A stretch of DNA of 64,000 nucleotides from Rhynchosporium graminicola (lineage: Eukaryota; Ascomycota; Leotiomycetes; Helotiales; Ploettnerulaceae). The position numbers and the translations under genes were made by a program. The stretch is taken from positions 600,295 to 664,294 of the forward strand of contig FJUW01000061.1 of the NCBI GenBank assembly GCA_900074885.1, given 5' to 3'. The number at the start of each line of letters is the position of its first letter. The first letter of the stretch is position 1. Shown here piece after piece: positions 35,272 to 46,530 of the stretch. Under the pieces are notes generated by a model that was not told where the DNA came from, did no database searches, and saw only the letters and a program-made list of their open reading frames with translations.

Positions 35272-35421
35272 ATAGCTCTGAAACCCTCTCCTAAGGTCAG
35301 CTTCTTTTACGATTAGTTTTACGTAACCTTTAAACGCCGTTTGTTTTCGATCCTTCGATCCTTCTACCAGCTTCTTAAGCTCTCGTCTTTCTGTTACGGC
35401 AGAGGCACAGGGAGTCGACAA
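35272..35421 (-). CDS. Truncated unknown coding frame cut by the Gypsy D LTR
   Basis: Minus-strand frame with normal composition: VTERRELKKLVEGSKDRK, then GYVKLIVKEADLRRGFQ. It ends when it enters the D LTR (the nominal frame continues to 35230 only by translating the LTR). It is charged and helix-like, and could be the N-terminal part of a host gene or of a gag. No partner for its other half exists left of Gypsy D, where Gypsy C lies instead. No family recognised. Confidence 0.3.
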
Positions 35422-36165
35422 CGAGTTGTATTCGCCCTTAAGGGTGCGCTGAGTAAAGGGAAGAAAAGATAGAGAGGAGGTTCCTACTCTCGACTCTCTC
35501 TCTAGGTATAACCGTAGGGCTGTGCTGACTAATCATCCTCTAGTACGCACTAACCGCATCCCGCTAGCCCTGCCTGCTATGATGTCTAGGAGTCTGAGGC
35601 CGTTATGGTATGGACTGTAATACTTTCTATACTTTTGAATTAGTCTTTAAATACAGATCTAGATTAAGGAGCTAGGATCCAGCTTCGGAATCCAGAATCG
35701 AGCTATATCTACGCTACTACGCTATATATAATTCAATCAATTAGTTAGTCGAAGTTAATTTAAAGTTAATTCAAAGTTATCTAAATCAGTTAGCGGTTTC
35801 TTTATTACGAATTAGTCATTCGATCAAAGAGAGTCGTCTTTCGATATATTATTATATAGTCTATTGCCTTAAATTCGCTACTAACCGGACTAGGTTCCCT
35901 GCCTTCCCGCGGCTACGAGGTAGTTAACGTATAAGTAGGAAGTCGAAGTAGAGGTAAAGCATAGTAGGCGCTAGTAGAAGGTTGAAGATATAGATAGTTA
36001 ATCATCAGTAAAGAGCTAAGTTTTATAAATCAGATAAAGATCTAAGGATCGAGGAAATAGTTAATTAGAAAGGATCGGTAAATACTTAGCTTAGCTATAT
36101 AAGGCCCTGAGTAGTAGGAAGGTGCAATCGAGACTAGTGCGGGTGTATTTAGTCAGAGCTAGAGC
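35422..36165. other. Mixed low-RIP to RIP-type sequence between Gypsy D and the hAT element
   Basis: Up to about 35640 the composition is ordinary; from there to 36165 it becomes AT-richer. No gene, LTR or repeat pair was recognised. Confidence 0.4.
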
Positions 36166-36419
36166 TTCCTCTCCAGTGTGGGAAAAAATAATCAACCTAC
36201 TCGATTATATTTAAGTATAATCGAGTAGAACTAGATTAGATTAGAGTAGCTTTAAATTTCCTTTGATTAGAGTAGATTTGATTATACTCAATGAGGAGGA
36301 TTAGAGTAGCTTTAATTATTTCTATATAAATAGCTCTATAAAGATAAACTAAAGGTTTAGATAAATATATAAGAGATATTATATAAAAGAAAGTATCTTA
36401 TATTAACTTTTCTATATAA

Positions 36420-39400
36420 CTAATCTATAATAAAGAAGTTTTCCGTATTATTAACAACCTCTTCACTAGTAATCTTATCCTTTTCTTCTATATCGATTAT
36501 AAACCCCCAGCTTTTTAATAAGCTAATCATCTCGAAAGTATCTTTAGTAAGTCTATTTCTTAGCTTATTTATAATTAAAGCTCCTAGACTAAAAAATCTT
36601 TCAGAAGGCGCCGAGGTAGCCGGAATTTGTAGATATTTTCGTACTAGTATAGATAGTATCGAGTACTTATTTGTTGGATTTGTAACCAGTACCTTGGTCA
36701 GTTTACCATTACCTTGGTCAGTTTTGCCTGCATTGGCATACACACCCTGTACCTTGTCAGTACATGGTCTTAGTACCTGGTTCAGTACCTTGCCCATGTA
36801 CCTTGTTGTACCTGGCACCTACACCCTGTACCTTGTCAATAGCCTGTACCCTGCATACTCTATTAGAGTTACTATGAAGGTTCTCGATAGAGTTTTACTA
36901 CTCTCTATTACGTATATCGTACTTCTAGAGGTTTCTACTGACGTACTACTGACGTAGTATGATTCTACAGTATACGTGTCTTCTTCTATGGAGTTCTGTA
37001 TTACGTAGTATAGAATATTCTAGAGAGCTCACATAGCTATATAAGTAGCTAGAATCTCTCCTGTAGTTAGCTCTCTTCAAGTAAGCAAAAAGCAATTCGT
37101 ATTAATCACGTATTATTCTGACCTTTTAGCTGATTTCCACCTTTAATTTTTACAGTATAGAATATTCTAGAGAGCTCACATAGCTATATAAGTAGCTAGA
37201 ATCTCTCCTGTAGTTAGCTCTCTTCAAGCAAGCAAAGCAAGTCAAATTGATCACCTATTATTCTATTATTCTGACCTTTGGCCGATTTCCACCTTCAATT
37301 TTCACATTATCTCTATTAGTAGCTCAATAGTCTAAAGGCTTAATCTATATATAATATTAGTATATATAATATATATATATATAATAAAGAAATAATAATA
37401 GATTACTTACTTTAAAGTTTGATCTTTTTTCTTCTAAATAAAAGTCTAATTCATCGAACTCTTCTTCTTCTTCGTTTATATATATACCGAGATTATCGTC
37501 CTCTAGAGCTATTATTTCTCTATTAGATATAGGGAGATCTATATTTGCCTGAACCTTTAGGCTATATAAACTATATTAGTAACTTCCTTATATATATAAT
37601 AATATAAAGTAACTTATAAGGTATATTCCTCTTGAAGTTTTCGCTTAATATCCCTTATAATTCCGTTACTAAGTCCTAGTAGACTTAATCCTTCTAATTT
37701 AATTCGAGGATCTAGGACTAAGCTTATATATAAAGCTTTATTATTTTCAGTAATACCGGATTTCGGATAATACTTTCGGAGTTTAGCGATTCCTTTATTA
37801 ATAGCGGAAGTAAAAGGTTCCTATATAAATTAGTATATTATATTATATTAAGATAAAGGAGTATTTACCGAGTTTAGACTACCTCTTATAGTCTCTAGTT
37901 TAGTATATATCTGATATACTTCCGGAACTAGATAATATATAGTCGGATATTTCTCGGCTTGTAATTTTATCGTAGTTTTAACGAATATATTAAAGATTCG
38001 TAAGCACTTTTATATATACTCTAATTCTCCTTTACTAAGAAGTAATATATTTCTATACTTCTTAAAAGATCTACTATCGGAAGTAGATATAACGGCCGAT
38101 ATAGCAGGCTATATATTAAGGAAATTCTTAAGCATATTAGCTGTAGAAGACCATCTTGTTTTTTGATCTATAATAGTATTAATATTAGTATATATTTATA
38201 TAATTAATAGATTAATAACTTATCTAATTACGGAAAGCAAGGATTTTGAATCTCTAAGGCTTCGATATGTCTTTTTAAAGCCCTATTATTCTCTCCGGAA
38301 TATTTAAGGCCTAATATAATAGTCCGGATCTTTTTCCATAAAGAGGTATCTATTATAATTAGTATATATCTTATTAATTTGATAATAAAAGGATTTAACT
38401 TACTATTATTTTATCCTCCTCTCTATTATTCTCGATATTAGCTATATCTCCTCTATTATCAAGTTCGCTATAAGCGTCCTCAATAATATTCTTTAATATA
38501 TCTTGAACAACGAGATTAAGTACGTGAGCTAAACATGCTATATCTCCTTGAAATTTGATTCCCTTTATAATATAGTCCTTAATAAAGGCTTCAATAAAAG
38601 TATCGTTTAAGCTAGCGTTATCTCGAGTAGTACTATAAATAGTTAGTTATATCCTATATATAAAAAGGGTTTATTATAATACCTTATAATACTATCTTAA
38701 ATATTCCACTCTTCTAAGGCTTTAGATAAAACCTTAAATAGATACTTTCCGGAGTGAGGCTCGCTTAAATAAGCCATACTAATAGCGTGTGACTTAAGCT
38801 TAAAGTTACTATTAATATAGCGTCTATTATAATAATTAGTATAATAGTTATTATTAATAAAAGAAAAGAACTTACATTTATTGCAGTCCACGTGTCTAAA
38901 GTCAAAGAAAAGTAACCTTTTTCTTTAATATTTAGGTTTAGCTCTTCTTGAATTATATCTCTTCTCTCTTTATATATACTACTTAAGTAGTCGTAAAGTA
39001 CTTTCTTATAAAGAAGAGGAGATTGCTTATTATTAAATTAGTATAATAGTATTATATATGTAGATAACTTACTCGTTTAGATAAAGAGTTAACTCTCTAA
39101 AAGAAGTACTTGAAATACTTCTAAAAGATAAATTATTCTCGATAATAAATCGTATAAAAAGATACTTATATTTCTTCGAGTTAAAAGGTTCTTTATTAGG
39201 CGAAGAGGGCCTTTTAGTACCTCTTAAAGAGCTAAAAGCTTGAGTTATAGTAGCTTGAGTAGAGCTACTTCCTTGACTAGAGGCCTCTTCGAAATCGGAA
39301 GTATCTAATAAATAGTTAGTTAGATAATTATTATTATATATAATAGTATATATAAAGAAAGAAAACTTATTACTTTCAGGCTCTAATTGCGTTGAAACTC

Positions 39401-39734
39401 TTTGTATATTAAATGCCTTATGATTAGTCTTATAATGAGCAATATAATTACTCGTAGAGTGATTAACTCTTTGATTTTTAAAGACCTTTCTATTAAGATA
39501 TTAGTATATATATATAATAAGAGTAAATTATAGTACTTACGAGCAGCCTTTATATAAGCACTTTATAGTTACTAGTCTAGGCCCTGTAGGGTCTATATTA
39601 GTTACTTCTAAAGTCTTTGAGAATAGATCTTTTTTAAAGATAATAGATAAATCTTCAATATTAATCGTATAATCGGGAGAATTTTGAGCTCGATTTACAG
39701 CTAAAGCTGTCTCATAGCCGGTAGTAGAAGACAT
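36420..39734 (-). pseudogene. hAT transposase, intron-rich, broken by one stop and a solo LTR
   Basis: ATG at 39734 starts MSSTTGYETALAVNRAQN. A BED-type zinc finger spans the first intron (KCLYKGCS, then HYKTNH). A catalytic-domain segment at about 38880-39010 contains LTLDTWTAINVS. The exon at 38697-38810 has LKSHAISMAYLSEPHSGKY. The C-terminal dimerisation domain is at 36420-36660: YLQIPATSAPSERFF, then INKLRNRLTKDTF. Exons are separated by very AT-rich 45-90 bp introns (for example 39490-39540 and 38820-38870) with GTAAG donors. The frame has few stops. One TGA at 37324-37326 sits where the family has Trp, and the solo LTR at 36672-37306 splits the last coding part. Confidence 0.85.
36667..37311 (+). 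mobile_element. Solo LTR of the Copia B family in the hAT transposase
   Basis: LTR 36672-37306 (635 bp) starts TGTTGGATTTGTAACC and ends TTTTCACA. Flanks are ttatt (36667-36671) and ttatc (37307-37311), one C/T difference. It carries the same 147-bp tandem tail duplication as the 5' LTR of Copia B, plus a small extra repeat of ACCTTGGTCAGTTT near the start. It is almost free of RIP changes. Confidence 0.92.
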
Positions 39735-40412
39735 AATAGATATATATAGAGAAATAGATAGATAGATATATATTTAAGTATAAGAGGTAATATAAGTATA
39801 AGAGTAGTAGATATAATAGTATTAGAAACGATAAATCTAGAGAAGATAATTCTAAATCTATAAGAGAACTTATGTTATTATATACTAATTCTATCCTTTC
39901 TAGAAGAATCTATTAATTATTAAGCTTAGGTATTGATTTCTAAGCTTATTATTAATAGTTAGTTGATTTATAAGTATTAGAAATCAATAGAATAAGATAG
40001 AATTATCTAGAATCTATTAGAAATCTATACTTAGAAATCGTATTCTAGTAATTTCTACTACTTTCTAGATAATATTATTAGTAATATATTCTCGATAAGC
40101 TATTATTACTAAAAGAATAATATCTAATGATTTATAATAGTCGATTCTAGTAAGTTCTACTTCTTTACTTAGAATCTCGCTTTACGTAGCGAGCTCGGTT
40201 CGGGTAGCAAGAGCTTAAGCTTAAAAAGGTAGTCTAAGCGAGAACCTAGACCTTATTAGGCTTAGCTTAAGTCATATAACCTACTCGATTATACTCAATT
40301 ATACTCAATTATGATTAGATTAGATTAGATTAGAGTCAAATTTCCTTTGATTAGAGTTGAGTAGAAGGCCATACTCTAATCTAATCTAATCATTTCCCAC
40401 ACTATTCCTCTC

Positions 40413-40939
40413 TAATCAATAACCTTTGCTCCTTCAATTATCTACTAGCACTCTTGATGGTTAGGCTGGCTGTAATTTACCCTACGAAGGAACCATAACC
40501 AACCCAGTTAGCAGGTAGTAGAGCCAGAACTAAACTGACTATCAGCAGGTCAGTTATAGATAGAACCACGTCGAACTATCAAGAAGGAGCCACGTGATAA
40601 AAAAGAAAGAAGGTTAATGAAAGAATGGAGTAATGGGTGTGACGGTGCTAGATTCTGAATTATAATCTATTTATATATCATGTTATTTCGTCATTCCCAG
40701 CCTATCTGATGAATTTTCATAGTACTTTTAGAACTTCTGTACGTACCGTCCCGTGGTAACCTTGTATTTGAAAATAGATTTCCAGCTTCTACTAATCTAG
40801 AAACAGTAACTCTCTAATTAACTCGGTTTTAATTAACTAATAGCTGTAACTGACCTACTTCTTATTCGTTCTCGGAAATTACGAACTAGAACATCGTAAA
40901 CGCGTAGGTCTGGCGTTTCCTCCAAGACTGACCTAGCCG
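40413..40939. other. Intergenic region downstream of the SGNH hydrolase gene
   Basis: Ordinary composition, no frame or repeat recognised. It probably contains the 3' UTR and terminator of the gene ending at 40940. Confidence 0.5.
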
Positions 40940-43483
40940 TCAAGAGGGCTGTCCGCCACCAACAGGAGGCGGATCATTCGGATTTATTGGATCCGTACTT
41001 GGAGCCCCTCCGGTGGCAGTAGTGCCAGCAGGGCACAAGGCTTCTCTTATGATCAGTCTATCTTCAGCGATGTTCATACATCAAGTACGTACCTGGGGGC
41101 GCGGGACACGTTCCGGCAACGTTGGTTGAGTTTTGTGGCGGTGCTTTAACAGCGGGACTTAGCGGACCTTCGATCTCGCCATTGTATGCCGAGATAGCCC
41201 ACCTGTGTTGATTAGCATGGCAACGAAGCCCGCTAATTGGGATTGATGGAGAAGGAATGCTTACTCGTAGTTCCAAGTACCAGGAAGTTCTAAGTGCACA
41301 TCAATGCAAGTTTCATCAAGCTGACCTAGAGATTCTAGCTGGTTGCTAGTCTGGTTGAAGTTCCGTCGCCAGTATCTGTAGCCTGCTGCACCCGGAAGGC
41401 TAGTCCATGTGAGATGTGCGTTGGTTGGATCCAGGGTACCAACTTGCAAGCCAGTCACAGTTGACGGCTGGCCTTGTCCGGGCACTGCACTTCTAGCGCT
41501 CAAAGGGAACCCAGCACCTGCAGCATTCCATGCCTCGATGGCTATAATATACCTGTGATCGGGGACAAGACCGACAATAGATGCAGCCTTACCGGGCAAA
41601 AACCCTCCGGATTGTGGAAAAGAGCAAGGCTCGTCCTGGTCCCAGAAGTAGATGTTGTACTGGGAGACTGTGTTGGCGTAGGACCCAGTGGAAGCAGTCC
41701 AACTGACGTCTATCCCATTTGCAGTGGGATGAACAGAAACGTTGGATGGTGCTGTCGCTGTATGCGGGTGAGCCGTGGCAGAGTACCATGCAGTCCAGGC
41801 ACCTTTCCGGTTTCCTGCACTCGCTCGAACTCGAATCTCATATCTGCAATCTTTAGTATCAGTTACGCCATTGCATATGACCTTCAAAGAATGGTCTGAG
41901 AAAGATAGTAAAGTGAGAAGACTTACGTCCAGCCATCTACAGCCCACTTCGAATCCCATCTATTGGATTCGACGCTTCCAGGAGAGTTATTGTTCGGAGC
42001 TCCACCACTAATCTTATATTCCACGTCATACGAGTAAGCACCATAAACTGCAAGCCGGTGTTAATGATAGTCTCTTTTCTTTGGCGCCACACCATCGTTA
42101 CGATTACTTACCTTTGTCCCATGTAGCCGTAACACCTAGATCAGATGATGACATCCGAAAATTATCAGGCGTAGGTAATGCCCTGGTGGGTATGTTTCCT
42201 GGAACTTCGAGCGGTGTTTTGCCAATTCCTAGGGCACTTACCAAAGCTCGGCTGAATCCACGAGCAATCTGAAAGTCACCGAGCTCGTTCGGATGAAGGC
42301 CGTCATAGGCCGCAGGACAATTGCCTGAGTATTGAGGTCCACAGTCGTATTCCTCGCGGACTGGTGCCCACGTAACCTGCAACCAAACTTAATGGAAGTC
42401 GGGTGATTGTGATTTGTGATACAGCTTACCGGAGACGAGGGAGTGCTCCATTCTCCAATTTGAGCCTTTAGCATGCGATTGTAGGAGTCTGTTAGTGTTA
42501 CAAGGTCTTGACGGCCCGCAAGAAATGTTCGGTGTACTTGGAACCTGATTTAGCCAAACATACGACATATCTTCTAGGAGTATACGTAATGCTTACCGAC
42601 TGTAGCTACAACAAAACGCATGTTTGGGTTTGCTAGACGGGCATTATTGACCAGATTCCGCATATTATTGAGTAAGCCTTTGTCGTCGGTGTAGAACCAT
42701 CCCAAGTCATTGAAACCAAGCTTAATTAACATCAGATCAGCTGGATAGTCCTTTGCAACTTGCTCGATCAGGAATTGATCAGTCGCGGCTGCACGACCGC
42801 TGATGGCAAAATGTTTCCTGGGAAGTGTTAAAGCTGACCGTAAGTGCGAGTAGGTATAAATTCACTCACAAGTCGGTCTCGGGCTCAATTGCAATATTGT
42901 ATCCGCCATCAGTATTGGCTTGCGTCGCAGTGGGACTTGATCCGTACAAAGCGGGCTTTTCTGGTGGCCCAGGTGCGGGAGGTGCGATTGTACCATTGTA
43001 TGGTCCAACATAGCGTATAGATATATTTTGAGCATTGAACCATTCCAGCAATCTGTACCGCCAGGTGAAATCACCCTCATGACAGTGAGTCATCGAATCC
43101 CCAACCACTAGAATTCTCAGAACGTTCTGTCTTTTCGCCGAAGATTCCTCATTATCTGCATCGTTGCTTTTTGCAGGTGGAATGATATCAGATTTGATAT
43201 CGTTGATACTCGGCTCGCCTGTAGTTACTTGTATAGCAGGCATTGCGGCTGCGAGTCTCAAGATGCTTTCATAATTAGGAATCCCTTCAACGTTGTGAGG
43301 GAGAGGTACTGGATTGGGAACATTTCCAAGGACCAGCTCAGGCCGAACCGAAGCTTCCTGTACGACTGCAGATGAGAAGTCGACCGTTTCGTCTTGCGCA
43401 TTGGCGAGCGGCAGAATGACCAGTGCCATCCACATGAGAAGCATCTTGACGATGCGCTCATCACAAGCAAGTAAACAAGACAT
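40940..43483 (-). CDS. Secreted SGNH/GDSL-type hydrolase with fibronectin type III domains
   Basis: Eight exons on the minus strand: 43483-42870, 42817-42597, 42536-42430, 42376-42112, 42047-41927, 41843-41265, 41202-41093, 41043-40940. They join in frame to 706 residues. Introns are 49-83 bp, mostly GTAAG/GTGAG...AG. The second uses a less usual AAG acceptor, and the AG of the last acceptor was chosen by frame. A signal peptide lies at MLLMWMALVILPLANAQ; ATG at 43444 is an equally good start with a better context. SGNH blocks: VVGDSMTHC (Ser130), LGFNDLGW (Asn241), YDGLHPNE (Asp339 and His342). Three fibronectin III-like domains lie at about 383-470, 474-565 and 569-652, followed by a Pro/Gly-rich tail. 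This suggests an extracellular esterase or deacetylase acting on polysaccharide; the substrate cannot be read from the sequence. No frame break was found. Confidence 0.88.
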
Positions 43484-43699
43484 GACACGAACCAACTCGG
43501 AAAGTATTGTTTTTGAAGTAGGAAATACTGGAGGAGAGAATGATCGCACTACTGAGGGCGCCCTGCGAGCTGTCGCATAAAGATATACACAAGTCTATGA
43601 CTTGGTCCACTCTGGGACTCATGAGATCTTCCCGATTTTGTGGAAGGTTAAAGTTTGAGATCTCTTCCCCTATATACCTCATTTCCAGTTTGCCCTTTG
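43484..43699 (-). promoter_or_regulatory. Promoter region of the SGNH hydrolase gene
   Basis: About 215 bp separate the first ATG from a solo LTR. The sequence has normal composition. No clear TATA box or named operator was recognised. The frame remains open upstream to 43549 but without an ATG. Confidence 0.4.
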
Positions 43700-44070
43700 G
43701 TGCAGGAGTTTACCTGAAGCTCCACAAGTCAGTACCCTGTACTCGTACCTTACCTTGTCATTACCTTGTACGAAAGGTACGAAAGTCCCTTGTCGTACTC
43801 TGTTAGAGTTACTATTAAAGTTCTGTATAGAGTTTGCTTGAACTCGCACATACGTATACGCAATTATACCTTGCTATTATTACGCAATTATTAGTATCTC
43901 TCCGAGAGTTTTCCATATTACGTAGAATAGCATATTCTAGAGAGCTCATATAGCTATATAAATAGCTAGAATTTCCTCTTGCTTCGTCAGCCTTTTCTCA
44001 AAGCAACTGAAAAACTTTGACCGGATCACGTGTAAATCTGACCTGTATCAATTCCACCTTAAATCTCACA
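43700..44070 (+). mobile_element. Diverged solo LTR related to Copia B, upstream of the SGNH gene
   Basis: Shares with the Copia B LTR the order CCCTGTAC, CTCTGTTAGAGTTACTAT, TTACGTAGAATAG, ATTCTAGAGAGCTCA, AGCTATATAAATAGCTAGAAT and an end at CTCACA (44070). It has one tail unit only. The left edge is unclear (about 43690-43705) and no target duplication was found. It contains a TATATAAATAG element that could act as a promoter core. Confidence 0.7.
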
Positions 44071-44640
44071 CCGCTCAACCTTTACATAAATTGGTCGCCA
44101 ATAGCGAGCTAAGGAGATGATCGTCTCATGCTCGAGAGTGGCTAAGGATGAGTTATTACAGTCTATCGTCTTGGCTTGTGTGTATTGAGGCGCATCATCC
44201 AAATGGGATATAACAAATTTCAAGCTAGTATTAGAATGACTCGTTATTTGCGCGAATCTTCTGTAGTAATAAGGCTAAAAGAGAAAGCTGAGACTTTGAA
44301 TGGAAGTCGATGCCAAGTGTACAGCTTGAGTTATTTCTCCGGAAAGTATAATAGCCAAGTATCATACTATTACTTGATTGACTCTAGTTTTGAGATCCTG
44401 ATATCCGAGAACGAGATATAATACGAAAAGCAGTACTGTAAAACTTGCATAAAAGAGAGGTGAACATATTCAGTGCGAGCGGCGTTTATTTTGTAGAAAT
44501 CTGGCCTTCTTCAGATAAGCTCGATCTCGCTCTAAGCTATCGTATTTCAACCTGATCTGATCATAGCGAATAAATAGTTATACGCTAAAGCCTTTGTTTC
44601 CATTGGCTAGTCTAGCTTCTAGACTGCTTAAGCGACTAGC
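44071..44640. other. Right part of the gene island, no firm gene
   Basis: Normal composition. An 81-codon open frame at 44176-44421 has no recognised domain and may be chance. Composition shifts to RIP-type after about 44640. Confidence 0.35.
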
Positions 44641-45193
44641 TAACATCGTCACATTTTACTAAACTTTTAGTGAAGATCTCGAGGAGATAATTATACTATT
44701 CTATTAAATAATAGATAAGAATTATTAATTTAAATATTAGATAGGATTTGATCTTATTAACTTAACCTCTAGTATTATATTTGAATTCACTTTCTGTATA
44801 ATACTGCTATCTATTATACTAGATCATAAAGGGCACTAATTCTAGGAAGCCTTATAAGAACTAGTTCTTTCTTTAATAATTGATATAAGTATTTACGAAA
44901 AACTAATAACTAGCGAGATAATAGCTATTAAAGACAGAAGGAAAAGAGAGATCTAAATAATATACTTATTCGAAATAAATAATAGAGGATATATCTAAGG
45001 TTTAATATTACTCTTATAATAAATATAGATATATTTCTTTTAATTACCTAAAAGTATTTATTAGTAATTCTAAATATAGATATTAAGAAAACCTATAACT
45101 TATAGTATCTTTTATATTTAAGCTAAGCTGATTAATTAATAAGATAGAAATCCAAAGAAAGATTATATTCTAAGATAATATAATAGGTCTATA
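44641..45193. other. RIP-type relic, unidentified
   Basis: AT-rich with many TAG/TAA in all frames. Some plus-strand stretches (near 44850-44960) read as charged protein once stops are ignored. The family was not recognised. Confidence 0.35.
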
Positions 45194-45540
45194 TATAACG
45201 ATATAAGACTTAAGACGATATATAAGTAAGGATAAAACAAGTAGAGGGGCTAAGAGCGATCTTATATAATTTACTACTAGGAAAATAAGAAGATAAGAAG
45301 AGAAGAAGAAGAGAAGTAGAGTATAAGACCTCTTATATATATACGCTAGTACTAGTTCGATATTATACTGAGTCGGCCGCTAACTATATTAAGATAATCT
45401 TATCTAGGAATTCGGGTCCCGGTCTTTATCCTTCTATGTATATAACCTTCAGATAAGCTATTATTACATTATCTCTCTTCTAAGAAGAGCTTACTCTTAA
45501 GCTCGAATGACGTTTATTTAGTATTAGAAACTAGTCTTTA
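45194..45540 (-). mobile_element. Truncated Gypsy D-type element: 3' LTR plus a short 3' interior
   Basis: LTR 45194-45468 (275 bp) matches the reverse complement of the Gypsy D LTR from end to end. Just to its right, 45469-45540 matches the 3' interior of D (AAGAAGAGCTTA, AGAAACTAGTCTTTA). Similarity then stops abruptly. Confidence 0.8.
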
Positions 45541-45560
45541 GGGTTCTTAGGTAGAAAAAC

Positions 45561-45611
45561 GGGTTAGGGTTAGAAAAATATTAAGGTTATAAGGAAAAAA
45601 AAAAAAAAAAA
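45561..45611 (+). repeat. TTAGGG-like repeat and A17 tract beside the truncated element
   Basis: GGGTTAGGGTTAG at 45561-45573 matches two units of the usual fungal telomere repeat. A run of 17 A lies at 45595-45611. Both come within 75 bp of the point where the Gypsy D-type similarity ends. Confidence 0.6.
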
Positions 45612-45716
45612 TATCCTATGTTACTCCTTAGTACTTATTTTTCTATATTATAAAAACGAAAATCGGAATTTATTAATAAGAAGTACTATTATACTAGTTT
45701 TAATATACTTAATAAT

Positions 45717-46530
45717 CTATAATATGATTCCTATTATTACACTCTCTCGTAAAATCCTAGAATCTATAATATGAATCCTGTTATTATACCGCCTTATGAA
45801 ATTCTAGAACTTATAATATAGATATTATTATTACACTTTTTTAAGAAATTCTAGTATCTATAATATAGATCCTATTATTCTACTTTCCTATAAAATTCTA
45901 GAACTTATAATATAGAAATTATTATTACACTTTCTCAAGAAATTATAGTACCTATAATATAGATCCTATTATTATACCCCCTTATAAAATTCTAGAACTT
46001 ATAATACAGATATTATTATTACACTCTCTTAAGAAATTGTAATATCTATAACACAGATCCTATTATTATATCGCCCTATAAAATTCTAGAACCTATAATA
46101 TAGATATTATTATTACACTCTCTTAAGAAATTATAATATCTATAACACAGATCCTATTATTATATCGCCCTATAAAATTCTGGAACTTATAATATAGATA
46201 TTATTATTATACTCTCTTAAGAAATTATAGTATCTATAATATAGATCCTGTTATTATACCCCCTTACAGAATTCTGGAACTTATAATATAGATATTATTA
46301 TTTCACTTTCTTAAGAAAATTTAGATCTATAATATAGATCCTATTATTATACCCCTTATAAAATTCTAGAACCTATAATATAGATATTATTATTACACTC
46401 TCTTAAGAAACTCTAGATCTATAACACAGATCCTGTTATTATACCCCCTTATAAAATTCTGGAACCTATAATATAGATATTATTATTACATTTTCTTATA
46501 AAATTCAATAACTTACACTAGAAATTTGAT
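45717..46530 (+). repeat. AT-rich 94-bp tandem satellite, about eight units
   Basis: The motif ATAATATAGATATTATTATT recurs with small changes at about 45812, 45907, 46001, 46094, 46188, 46282, 46374 and 46467, spacings of 92-95. Each unit is a dimer of two related 47-bp halves, one with TAGATCCTATTATTATACC and one with ATTATTACACTCTCTTAAG. No spacer diversity or coding is visible. Confidence 0.88.

Larger units (their letters stand above)
36166..40412 (-). mobile_element. hAT DNA transposon with 8-bp target duplication
   Basis: Body 36174-40404, flanked by ttcctctc on both sides (36166-36173 and 40405-40412). Terminal inverted repeats begin CAGTGTGGGAAA on the left and TAGTGTGGGAAA on the right (complement strand). 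Subterminal GATTAGATTAG/GATTAGAGTAG motifs repeat at both ends and probably bind the transposase. The transposase reads on the minus strand. Without the solo LTR it is about 3.6 kb. It shows much less RIP than the LTR elements. Confidence 0.95.

Noticed and set aside
41474..41899. 141-codon plus-strand frame and other frames within 41064-43580
   Set aside because: Antisense or shifted shadows of the SGNH hydrolase exons.
43484..43549. Extended N-terminus of the SGNH hydrolase
   Set aside because: The longer frame would start at GTG, not a usual fungal start, and places the signal peptide too far inside.
45717..46530. CRISPR-like array
   Set aside because: The whole 94-bp unit repeats, with no unique spacers, in a eukaryotic context.
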